64,000 bases of DNA from contig DPRR01000016.1 in assembly GCA_003538625.1 (NCBI GenBank), positions 110,738-174,737 of the forward strand. Reading direction: 5' to 3'. This DNA is from Ignavibacteriales bacterium (lineage in GTDB: Bacteria > Bacteroidota > Ignavibacteria > Ignavibacteriales > Ignavibacteriaceae). Position numbers and translations under genes: made by a program. Numbering within the stretch: position 1 is the stretch's first letter; each line of letters opens with the position of its first letter. The notes under the pieces were generated by a model. The model saw only the letters and a program-made list of their open reading frames with translations. It made no database searches and was not told where the DNA came from. Of the stretch, positions 16,146 through 24,959 are shown piece by piece.

Positions 16146-16856
16146 CTACAAATATGTTTTCAATTCACCACCGCCAAATACAACTAATCCTTTTATTATC
16201 AAGGTTTTACTCTGATCAACAAAAGCATTTGGGTCTTTAACGCTTTTGTTTGAAAATCCGCCAAAGATGGAAGTAACGTTCATAACAACATTCCAATCAT
16301 TCGGAACAACTATTGTGGTTCCGCCAAAAACTGCAAGAATATCTATTGAGTTATTTCCTTCAGCGAGTTTACATCCTTTAAGAATAATTTCTGATCCGCC
16401 GAATACTGCAGTTATATTTCCGCCGCGGAAATTATCTGAGGTAATAATTTTTGTCCCACCGCCAAATATAGCTACATCATCAATAACATCTTTTGAAATT
16501 TGTCCTAGTTCGTCGGTTTCTTCTTTCTTCTTTTTCTGATTAAGAATGATGTAACTGCCGAAAGCAATTAAAAATATTGCCACAACAACAGAACCGTCAT
16601 AATCGATTGAAGGAAAAATTCTTGGAAGAATAAATACAAATCCCAAACCTGCTAAAATACCGCCAAGCATTTTTCTTGAGGTGTTAAGAGTCAGGTACAT
16701 TCCAATTACTATAAAAAAGAAAGGCCAGGAAAAAATTACTCGGGCAAAATTAAAATCAAAAATATCCAATGAATTAAGAAAAAATATTCCTCCTAATCCA
16801 ATTAATATGCTGCCAAGCAAAACTCTTTTATCAATTTTATTATTCATGTTTTCCAT
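16146..16856 (-). CDS. LiaF-like membrane protein
   Basis: 236 residues. Four hydrophobic helices lie at about 11-108, including the L-L-G-S-I-L-I-G-L-G-G-I-F-F-L-N and W-P-F-F-F-I-V-I-G signatures of LiaI/LiaF-like regions. The C-terminal half repeats F-G-G (V-A-I-F-G-G-G, A-V-F-G-G-S, A-V-F-G-G-T, S-I-F-G-G-F, V-F-G-G-G), one per turn of a beta-helix-like domain. In Firmicutes LiaF inhibits its kinase in cell-envelope stress; the same three-gene order here suggests an analogous sensor module. Two ATGs (16856, 16847) are possible starts. Confidence 0.8.
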   Translation of the reverse strand: MENMNNKIDKRVLLGSILIGLGGIFFLNSLDIFDFNFARVIFSWPFFFIVIGMYLTLNTSRKMLGGILAGLGFVFILPRIFPSIDYDGSVVVAIFLIAFGSYIILNQKKKKEETDELGQISKDVIDDVAIFGGGTKIITSDNFRGGNITAVFGGSEIILKGCKLAEGNNSIDILAVFGGTTIVVPNDWNVVMNVTSIFGGFSNKSVKDPNAFVDQSKTLIIKGLVVFGGGELKTYL

Positions 16857-16974
16857 TTTTCTGTTCCTTAAAAAGATATACCGTTTTCTGGTGGAAAAGT
16901 ACTACAAAGATAATGATCCCAAAAGTAAAAATCGGCGAAACGATAGTATTTATCGGTAAACGGTCGAAAAACTC

Positions 16975-17664
16975 TTAGTATTTGAAATATTTTTTAAGGA
17001 GATTTTTTGCCTTATCGTTGCCGAAGTCTGAAGCAAGTCCAAAATCAACGATTGCCTCATCTATATTTCCTGAACTTATTTCGGTTAAGCCAAGATAATA
17101 ATATCCATCAGCATATCTTTTATTTAACTTAATTGCTTTCCGGAAATCTTTGCTAGCTTTCTCAAATAATTCTAAGCCGTGGTAAGCTCTTCCTCTATAA
17201 CAATAGAATTCACAATTAAGAGGATCATCTTTAATCAAAATATTAAAACATTTAATGGCTTCATTAAATAATTCAGTATCAAGATTTTTAATGCCAAGAT
17301 CGTATACTTCAGTGAGTGATAAATTATCTAAGGAAGGCGGGTTGTCTATTATTGGGGGCATATGTGGATAATTTATTGGACTAACAGGGTCAGGACAACA
17401 ATCGCATGGATCAGGATTCCAGATTTCAACAACTTCAATTACAACTGGTTCCGGTGGCGGGGAGGTTTGTGGAGGATTTATTTTCTCTCTGTAGGGCTGC
17501 TGAACGGGTTCGCGTTTTTGATCTGGATTCCGTAGGGGGTTTCGTTCATTTACTCTGTCAATCCTATCTGGGGACTTCTCTCTATCTTTTGTTGGATTTC
17601 TTTGTGCGATTGAGGTGAAGTTAAAAGTAAATGTAATTGTAAGCAGAAGTAATAAAGTTTTCAT
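16975..17664 (-). CDS. Secreted TPR-repeat protein
   Basis: 229 residues. Signal peptide about 1-20 (cleaved after S-I-A-Q). Residues 21-105 are a charged, Pro-rich linker (many Arg/Asp/Pro, then P-P-P-E-P) with C-D-C-C-P-D-P at about 92. Residues about 118-225 hold three TPR units (A-I-K-C-F-N-I-L-I, G-R-A-Y-H-G-L-E-L-F-E-K-A-S, Y-Y-L-G-L-T-E-I-S-S-G-N-I-D-E-A). Probably a periplasmic scaffold. The Cys-rich stretch could bind metal or form disulphides. No pathway can be assigned. Confidence 0.75.
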   Translation of the reverse strand: MKTLLLLLTITFTFNFTSIAQRNPTKDREKSPDRIDRVNERNPLRNPDQKREPVQQPYREKINPPQTSPPPEPVVIEVVEIWNPDPCDCCPDPVSPINYPHMPPIIDNPPSLDNLSLTEVYDLGIKNLDTELFNEAIKCFNILIKDDPLNCEFYCYRGRAYHGLELFEKASKDFRKAIKLNKRYADGYYYLGLTEISSGNIDEAIVDFGLASDFGNDKAKNLLKKYFKY

Positions 17665-17730
17665 AACTCTCTCCTGTAATAATTATTAAATTTTAGTCCA
17701 TAACTATGCCAGAGAGATAAAAATAAAAAA

Positions 17731-17746
17731 GGGAGCCGGAGCTCCC
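17731..17746. terminator. Intrinsic terminator after the PLP gamma-family gene
   Basis: GGGAGC-CGGA-GCTCCC with A-tract on one side and T-tract on the other, so it can act in both directions. On the minus strand it ends the transcript of the gene stopping at 17771. Confidence 0.8.
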
Positions 17747-17770
17747 TTTTTTATTTAATAAATTAAATTT

Positions 17771-19006
17771 CTAAACGTGAACTTCAACATCCTTTAGATG
17801 GGCTTCATCTACTTTTTGTAAAGCTTGTTCAAGATCCGCAATAAGATCATTTACATTTTCAATCCCAACAGAAATACGAACTAAGCCGTCAGTAATTCCT
17901 CCGGCTAATCTTGCTTCTTTACCCATAGAAAAATGAGTCATACTTGCCGGATGTTGAATCAAACTTTCAACTCCGCCCAAGCTCACAGCAAGTTGGAATA
18001 GTTTTACTGAGTTCATCATTAATCTTCCCGCTTCAATTCCGCCTTTTAATTCTATTGTAATCATTCCGCCGGGACCTTTATGCTGTTTTAAACCAACCTG
18101 ATAATGTGGATGAGATTTTAAACCGGGATAACGGATTGATTCAACTGATGGATGATGTTCTAACCATTCAGCAATTATTTGTGCGCTTTCACAATGTCTT
18201 TCCATTCTTAACGCAAGTGTTTTTAATCCGCGATGTACAAGAAAAGAATTGAATGGATCAATAACTCCACCAATTTGATTTAATGTTTTGCGGAAATGTA
18301 TATATGTTGGTTCATCTTTTACAACTATAATTCCGCCAACAACATCTGCATGTCCGTTCAAGAATTTTGTTAAACTATGCATTACAACATCAGCACCTAG
18401 TGCAATTGGATTTTGAAGTGCAGGACTCATAAAAGTATTATCAACCACAACTTTTGCATTATGTTGATGAGCAATATTTGATATTTCTTCAAGATCAGAA
18501 ATGCAAAGTGTTGGATTGCCGGGCGTCTCTACATAAACAACTTTTGTATTTGCTTTTATAGCATCCTGAACTTCATAAAGATTGGCAGTGTTAACAAAAG
18601 TTGTTTCAACACCAAACTTTTTCATAACTGTATTAAGTAAAGTTGTTGTTGGTCCATATACAGCAGAAGAACAAACAACGTGATCACCAGCCTGCGTTAA
18701 GGCGGCAAATATAGTATGAACTGCAGCCATCCCGCTGCCGCATCCGAGTGCTTTGTGCCCGCCTTCAAGTTCAGCAATTGCATTTTCCATTGCTTCAACA
18801 GTAGGATTAAGCATTCTTGTATAAATGTAACCTTTCTCTTCACCAGCAAAAAGTGAGGCACCGTGCTGAGCGGATTTAAATTTAAAAGTAGATGTTTGAT
18901 AAATTGGAGGTACAACTGAACCGTATTCATATTCGTCAATACCTGAGTGAACACATTTAGTTTGGAAATCTATTTTGGAGTGATTTTTCATGTTACTTTT
19001 TCCCAT
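17771..19006 (-). CDS. Cys/Met metabolism PLP enzyme (cystathionine gamma-synthase / methionine gamma-lyase family)
   Basis: 411 residues. Motifs of the gamma family: Y-T-R-M-L-N-P-T at about 62-69, L-G-C-G-S-G-M-A-A at 87-95, V-Y-G-P-T at 116-120, V-V-V-D-N-T-F at about 186-192, and the PLP lysine Lys214 in S-L-T-K-F-L-N-G-H. Overall closest to methionine gamma-lyases, but the position of their active Cys (Y-G-C) is Pro118, so gamma-synthase or gamma-lyase activity cannot be decided. Two starts are possible: 19006, or 18991, which has a better-placed purine-rich site. Single-gene transcript closed by the hairpin at 17731. Confidence 0.85.
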   Translation of the reverse strand: MGKSNMKNHSKIDFQTKCVHSGIDEYEYGSVVPPIYQTSTFKFKSAQHGASLFAGEEKGYIYTRMLNPTVEAMENAIAELEGGHKALGCGSGMAAVHTIFAALTQAGDHVVCSSAVYGPTTTLLNTVMKKFGVETTFVNTANLYEVQDAIKANTKVVYVETPGNPTLCISDLEEISNIAHQHNAKVVVDNTFMSPALQNPIALGADVVMHSLTKFLNGHADVVGGIIVVKDEPTYIHFRKTLNQIGGVIDPFNSFLVHRGLKTLALRMERHCESAQIIAEWLEHHPSVESIRYPGLKSHPHYQVGLKQHKGPGGMITIELKGGIEAGRLMMNSVKLFQLAVSLGGVESLIQHPASMTHFSMGKEARLAGGITDGLVRISVGIENVNDLIADLEQALQKVDEAHLKDVEVHV

Positions 19007-19104
19007 AAAAGAATATTGTTAAAATTTTATTACTTAAAATTAAGTAAAATTTATGAAAGGTTTGGAATGGACTTTCATCCATTCCAAAAATATTAGAAAA
19101 AAAA

Positions 19105-20624
19105 TTATTGCTTAATAAACCGGTATGGTTGGTAATCAATAAAATCATCGACAAATAGATCAAAAGATTTTACATTGCCATTTACTATTTCAAAAGGAAA
19201 AACTTTTACTCCATAGGTTGGATCTGAGTAAGTACAAAGAAATCTATTATTTCCTATATACTCAAGTTTTCCTTTAAGTTTTGAATGGTGTTCAAGTGTT
19301 AATTCAAGAAAATTTTCTTTTTGTACAAGTTCAGCAAAGCCATAAACCTGATTTTCATATTTCCCTTCAAACTTTGATAAATCCAATTCCGGTATGATAT
19401 TCATTGAAACAGAATCCCTTAATACAGCAAGTTTATTTTCATTAGCAGTCATATCTTGTTTTGCTTTTTTGAAAGTAAAATCATCATAATTTCTATAGGG
19501 CAATCCCAAATAAGCGTCAATAATTTCCCATTTCAACATCTGGTAAAATGCATTTTGATCATTATTGGTTAATACACAATACCTAGTTTTTCTTCCGGCA
19601 GCAAAGTAACGGAAGTAACAAATCCATTAACACCACCAGTATGAGATACAATTTCTGTCCCTTCATAATCCATAAGTCCCCAGCCTAAGCCATAAAGATT
19701 AAAATGACCAGTATTAAATGGATGTTTTACTCTCCCTTGTATACTCTCAGGTTTTCTTGTTCGTTGCAAGACTGTAAATGGAATCTCAACTTTGCCTTCA
19801 AATTTACCACTATCAAGCTGAGCAATAATCCAATGGCTTAAATCATTTATTGAGGAACTGATACTTCCACAGGGAGCCAGGTTATCTATATTCTGAATTG
19901 GAAGAACTGACATTTTTCCATTAACAAATGTATGAGGTTTTGCAATATTTTCTGCTTCCATATAGTCTTTTGATAAAGCTAAAGTTCTTTCCATTTTTAA
20001 TGGAGTAAAAATTTTTTCCTTTAAAAATTCAGCCCAGGTTATTCCGGATATTTTTTCAATTATTTTACCAGCAATAGCATACCCTGCATTTGTATATCCA
20101 TACCTTGTTCGGAAATCATATTTAGGAGTTAATTTTCCAAACTTTTCAATAACTTCATCCATCGTTAAGTCAGATGTCCAATACATAAAATCACCTTGAA
20201 AAGTTGACAATCCCATTCTATGAGAAACGATATCAACCAGATTTAACTCTTTAGTTATCCATGGATCTTTCATTTTAAAATCAGGCAGATATTTTATCAC
20301 CTTATCATCAAGATTTAATTTTCCTTCCTGCTCAAGCAATGCAAGTGCAGTACCTGTAAATGCTTTTGTATTTGACCCAATCATAAATAAAGTGTTTTCA
20401 TCAACCTTATCATTTTTTCCAAGTTCTTTTACACCGTAGGTTTTAGAGATAATTATTTTTCCATCTTTAACAACAAGAACTGCAGCTCCGGGAATTTGCC
20501 AGTTTGCAAGTCCACGATTTACATAAGTATCAAGACTATCTGTAATGAAGGATGGAATGTCCTGAGCAATAAGAGTGATATTTGAGATTAGAATTAACAG
20601 TGATACAGAAATAAATTTTTTCAT
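19105..20624 (-). pseudogene. Secreted serine hydrolase with C-terminal DUF3471 domain, frameshifted
   Basis: The first frame (start 20624) gives a signal peptide (about 1-20), S-N-T-K at 84-87, Y-T-N and H-T-G, then reads L-G-I-V-Y and stops at 19571-19569. Inserting one base near 19572-19577 continues as L-G-I-V-V-L-T-N-N-D-Q-N-A-F, the usual strand of this family, into the second frame ending at 19105, which carries a DUF3471-type beta domain. One lost base therefore splits a gene of about 505 codons. The SxxK domain is still almost whole. It could be a real recent frameshift or an assembly error. Confidence 0.82.
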
Positions 20625-20781
20625 GATTATTCCTTTGAGATTGATGAGTAAAATTAAGAAAAATTGTTTATCCGATTGCTCCGTTTATCATAAAATAAAA
20701 CAGTATTTCACATCCATTTTAGCAATCAAATTCCTTATATTTCCCCCTCAAATTATGTAAAACATTAATTCGGTTATCATT

Positions 20782-22818
20782 GTGGCTGAAGAAAAAATAT
20801 TAGTAACATCGGCGCTTCCTTACGCAAACGGACCAATACATCTTGGACATTTAAGCGGTGCATATTTGCCTGCAGATATTTATGTAAGATATAAAAGATT
20901 GAACGGTGATGATGTAATTTACATTTGCGGATCAGATGAACATGGCGTACCAATAACAATAAGTGCTGATAAAGAAAAAGTTTCACCTCAGGTAATTATT
21001 GATCGTTTTCACGAAGCAAATAAAAAAGCTTTTGAACGATTTGGAATGAGTTTCGATAACTATTCGCGCACCAGTCTTCCGATTCATCATGAAACCGCTA
21101 AAGAATTCTTTTTGGAATTTTATAATCGTGGATTATTTGTTGAGAAAAAATCACTCCAGTTTTTTGATGATAAAGCAAATATGTTTTTACCGGATAGATA
21201 TGTTGAAGGCACCTGCCCTAAATGCGGAAATGAAGAAGCGAGAAGTGATGAATGTGAAAACTGCGGTTCATTGTATGATCCATCAGAATTAATAAATCCC
21301 AAAAGTAAAATTTCAGGTGGAACTCCCACGCTCAAAGAAACAACTCATTATTATTTCCCGCTTGGCAAATATCAACCGGCACTAGAAAAATATGTTGATA
21401 AAATGAATGAAAAGTATGGCTGGAAAGATAACGTACTTCAATACTGCCGCGGTTGGTTTAAAGATGGATTAAAGGATCGTGCAATTACCCGGGATTTGGA
21501 TTGGGGAATTAAAGTCCCGGTAGATGATGCAGTTGGTAAAGTAATTTATGTTTGGTTTGAAGCTGTACTCGGATACATTTCATCTGCAAAAGAATTATCT
21601 CAGTTAAAAAATGATCCGGAGTTTTGGAAATTATATTGGCAGGATCCGAAAACAAAATACATTGCTTTTATTGGTAAAGACAATGTTGTATTTCACACAA
21701 TAATTTTTCCTGCAATATTAATGGCGTGGAATGAAGGCGGAAAAGAACAATACTGCTTGCCGCAAAATGTTCCGGCAAATGAATTTTTAAATTTTGAAGG
21801 AAAGAAATTTTCAAAAAGCAGAGGTTGGGGAATTGATGTTAAAGAATTTCTGGATTTATTTCCAGCGGATTTATTGCGTTATGCGTTAGCCGCTAATCTG
21901 CCCGAAACACGAGATACAGATTTTTATTGGAAAGAATTTCAATTAAGAAATAACAGCGAACTGGCAGATATTCTTGGCAACTTTATCAATCGTACTTTTA
22001 CATTTGTGTTCAAACATTTTGATGGAAAAGTTCCAACTCCTGGAAAGTTAGAAAAGATTGATGAAGAAATGCTGAAGCAAATTTCAGATTATCCAAAACG
22101 TGTTGCTGATCTTTTTGAAAAATATAAAATTCGTGATGGCGTAAATGAAATTATGAACCTTGCCCGTGATGGAAATAAATATTTTAATGACAGCGAACCC
22201 TGGAAGACTATTAAATCAGATAAAGAAAGATGCGGCACTACTTTAAATATTTGTCTGCAGGCTATTTATGCTTTAGCTGAATTATTTTCTCCCGTGCTTC
22301 CGTTCTCAACAGAAAAATTATTTGTTATGCTAAATGCTAAGTCGGTTGATTGGAAAGATTGCGGTAAACCTCAATTAAATGCCGGACATCAATTAAACCC
22401 AAGTGAAATTCTTTTTCCAAAAATTGAAGATGAAAAAATTGAAGCTCAAACAAATAAGCTCCCGGAATCAGAATCTGAAAAGGATAAAGTTGATTTGATT
22501 ACTTACGATGATTTTATGAAAATTCAACTTCGCACCGCAGAAATAATTGAAGCAGAAAAAGTACCTAAGAGTGAAAAACTTCTAAAGTTAAAAGTTAAAC
22601 TTGATAATGAAGAAAGACAGGTTGTTGCCGGAATTGCAAAATCATATCAGCCCGAAAATTTGGTTGGGAAAAAAGTTGTAATTGTTGCTAACTTACAACC
22701 CGCAAAACTTATGGGGTTAGAATCAAAAGGTATGATTTTGGCTGTTGAAACTAAAGATGGTTCTTTAGAAGTTCTGCATGTTCCGGAATCAGTTAATAAT
22801 GGAACGAGAGTAAAATAA
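20782..22818 (+). CDS. metG: Methionyl-tRNA synthetase
   Basis: 678 residues from GTG 20782. The HIGH-type motif H-L-G-H is at 20-23, the zinc knuckle C-P-K-C...C-E-N-C at about 144-161, and the KMSKS-type motif K-F-S-K-S at 342-346. Residues about 570-678 form the C-terminal tRNA-binding (EMAP/Trbp111) domain, present in dimeric MetRS. It charges tRNA-Met for elongation and initiation. The family length for this zinc-plus-C-domain class is 650-700. There is no clear ribosome binding site, but no better start lies downstream before A-L-P-Y-A-N-G. Confidence 0.96.
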   Translation: MAEEKILVTSALPYANGPIHLGHLSGAYLPADIYVRYKRLNGDDVIYICGSDEHGVPITISADKEKVSPQVIIDRFHEANKKAFERFGMSFDNYSRTSLPIHHETAKEFFLEFYNRGLFVEKKSLQFFDDKANMFLPDRYVEGTCPKCGNEEARSDECENCGSLYDPSELINPKSKISGGTPTLKETTHYYFPLGKYQPALEKYVDKMNEKYGWKDNVLQYCRGWFKDGLKDRAITRDLDWGIKVPVDDAVGKVIYVWFEAVLGYISSAKELSQLKNDPEFWKLYWQDPKTKYIAFIGKDNVVFHTIIFPAILMAWNEGGKEQYCLPQNVPANEFLNFEGKKFSKSRGWGIDVKEFLDLFPADLLRYALAANLPETRDTDFYWKEFQLRNNSELADILGNFINRTFTFVFKHFDGKVPTPGKLEKIDEEMLKQISDYPKRVADLFEKYKIRDGVNEIMNLARDGNKYFNDSEPWKTIKSDKERCGTTLNICLQAIYALAELFSPVLPFSTEKLFVMLNAKSVDWKDCGKPQLNAGHQLNPSEILFPKIEDEKIEAQTNKLPESESEKDKVDLITYDDFMKIQLRTAEIIEAEKVPKSEKLLKLKVKLDNEERQVVAGIAKSYQPENLVGKKVVIVANLQPAKLMGLESKGMILAVETKDGSLEVLHVPESVNNGTRVK

Positions 22819-22835
22819 TAGTTAAAGGAAGATAC

Positions 22836-24839
22836 ATGAAACAACTTATTCTGACCCTGGCTTGTTTAGGCTTATTTGCTGTGCACGCACAAAGTTCCCT
22901 GGAAAAAATTGCTCCCAGACTCGAAATGAAAATGCAATCTGATGTTCAGTCGGAAAAATATTTGGTATGGGTGTACTTTACTGATAAAGGAGATAACCTT
23001 GATGGTTTTTTTGCAAATCCACTCTCAGTGGTTAGTAAAAAATCTTTGGAGAGAAGAGCAAAAGTATTAAGCGAAAATAATTTAATTGATATTACGGATC
23101 TTCCGGTTAACCAAAATTATATCAATGTAATTATTCAAAACGGATTTGAACTAAAGCAAAAATCAAAATGGTTTAATGCAATTAGTGGTTTTGCCAGTCA
23201 AAGTGAAATTTATCAAATTGCATCTAATTCATTTGTTAAAAAAATAGATGTTGTTGGTACATTCGCAAAAAATTATGATGATGTGGAATTTAAAACAACC
23301 CAAATTCAAAATGATAATCCTCCACAACCACAGGGTATTAACACATTAAATTATGGGAGCTCTTTTACCCAACTTAATCAAATAAGTGTGCCCCAGGTTC
23401 ATGATCTTGGATATAATGGAAGCGGAATTACAATTTGTGTTTTGGATGCAGGATTTGATAATCTTCCTCACGAGGCATTTTCTTCAATGAATATAATTGC
23501 AGCCTATGATTTTGTAAATCATGATCCGAATGTCGGCAACCAGGGTGATATGGGTGAAGGATCACACGGAACCGCAACACTATCGATTATTGGTGGATTT
23601 AAAGAAGGACAGCTAATCGGACCAGCGTACGGCTCTAATTTTATACTTGCTAAAACCGAAAATACGGATTCTGAAACTCCGGTTGAAGAAGATAATTGGG
23701 TGGCAGGTATTGAGTGGGCGGATAGTATCGGCGTTGATGTTACATCAACTTCATTGGGATACCTCGATTATGACTTTCCTTTTACAAGTTATACCTGGCA
23801 GGATATGGATGGTAACACGGCGATAATAACTATTGCTGCTGATCTTGCAGCAGGAAAAGGAATCGTTGTTGTTAACTCTGCAGGAAACAGTGGCAGCAGT
23901 ACACATAACACATTAGGCGCTCCGGCTGATGGAGATAGTGTTTTTACAATTGGGGCAGTTACATCAAGTGGAGTCAGATCAAGTTTTAGTTCAGTCGGTC
24001 CAACCATTGATGGACGAATAAAACCTGATTTAATGGCAATGGGTTCTAATGTATTTCACGCAAGCTCTTTTGGAAATACATACTCATCCGGAAGTGGAAC
24101 CTCATTTAGCTGTCCGCTCTCTGCAGGAGTTTGTGCTTTAATTTTACAAAAAAATCCTTCACTCACACCAATGGAAGTGCTGGATGCATTGAGGTCAACG
24201 GCAACAAGAAGTAATAATCCTGATAACCAATATGGGTGGGGAATTATTAATGCTTTAAACGCAATAAATCTTATTCCCGTTCCGGTTGAATTAACATCAT
24301 TCAGTGCAAATTATTCAGATGGAGTTGTTAAGTTAAAATGGATTACCGCTACTGAAACAAATAATTACGGATTTGAGGTTGAAAGAAAAACTGATAATTC
24401 AAATTATGAATCAATTGGATTTGTTCATGGAGGCGGAAGCAGTACAAATCGATTAACCTATAATTTTGTTGATAACAATTTACTTTCCAACAAATATTAT
24501 TACAGGTTAAAACAGATTGATTTTGACGGCTCATTTGAGTATTCAAGTGAAATTCAGGTTGATATTGATGGATTAAATGAATTCAAACTTTACCAAAATT
24601 ATCCAAATCCATTCAATCCGTCTACAAAAATAAAATATACAATCCCGACAAATAGTTTTGTTAAGATAACATTACACGATATTTTAGGAAGTGAAATTAG
24701 AACATTAGTTAATCAAAATGTTCAACCGGGTACATATCAGATTACTCTGGATGGTTCCGGGCTTTCAAGTGGAATGTATTTTGTTAGATTGAGTTCAGAG
24801 AATATTGAGAGAACTTTGAAGATCTCTTTAATTAAATAG
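22836..24839 (+). CDS. Subtilisin-like (S8) protease with type IX secretion C-terminal domain
   Basis: 667 residues. Signal peptide about 1-20, a propeptide-like region to about 175, then the S8 catalytic domain: Asp204 in V-L-D-A-G-F-D, His244 in G-S-H-G-T-A, Ser423 in G-T-S-F-S-C-P. Residues about 495-570 form a beta-sandwich of the kind seen before sorting domains, and the last ~85 residues are the type A sorting domain starting Y-Q-N-Y-P-N-P-F-N-P-S-T. Expected to cross the outer membrane by type IX secretion. It lies 17 bases after metG, but the hairpin at 24850 closes the unit. Confidence 0.92.
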   Translation: MKQLILTLACLGLFAVHAQSSLEKIAPRLEMKMQSDVQSEKYLVWVYFTDKGDNLDGFFANPLSVVSKKSLERRAKVLSENNLIDITDLPVNQNYINVIIQNGFELKQKSKWFNAISGFASQSEIYQIASNSFVKKIDVVGTFAKNYDDVEFKTTQIQNDNPPQPQGINTLNYGSSFTQLNQISVPQVHDLGYNGSGITICVLDAGFDNLPHEAFSSMNIIAAYDFVNHDPNVGNQGDMGEGSHGTATLSIIGGFKEGQLIGPAYGSNFILAKTENTDSETPVEEDNWVAGIEWADSIGVDVTSTSLGYLDYDFPFTSYTWQDMDGNTAIITIAADLAAGKGIVVVNSAGNSGSSTHNTLGAPADGDSVFTIGAVTSSGVRSSFSSVGPTIDGRIKPDLMAMGSNVFHASSFGNTYSSGSGTSFSCPLSAGVCALILQKNPSLTPMEVLDALRSTATRSNNPDNQYGWGIINALNAINLIPVPVELTSFSANYSDGVVKLKWITATETNNYGFEVERKTDNSNYESIGFVHGGGSSTNRLTYNFVDNNLLSNKYYYRLKQIDFDGSFEYSSEIQVDIDGLNEFKLYQNYPNPFNPSTKIKYTIPTNSFVKITLHDILGSEIRTLVNQNVQPGTYQITLDGSGLSSGMYFVRLSSENIERTLKISLIK

Positions 24840-24849
24840 TATTTTATCA

Positions 24850-24882
24850 GGCTGATATATTAAAAAAGTAAATATATCAGCC
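24850..24882 (+). terminator. Hairpin after the S8 protease gene
   Basis: GGCTGATATAT and ATATATCAGCC are perfect inverted 11-base arms around an A-rich 11-base loop, 10 bases after the stop codon; followed by TTAAATT. Likely intrinsic terminator with a weak U-tract. Confidence 0.6.
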
Positions 24883-24959
24883 TTAAATTACCTTGATTTT
24901 CTAACCCTCTATCAATAAAATTTAAAGTTAAATTTGTAAAAATTATAAAGGAGATAATA

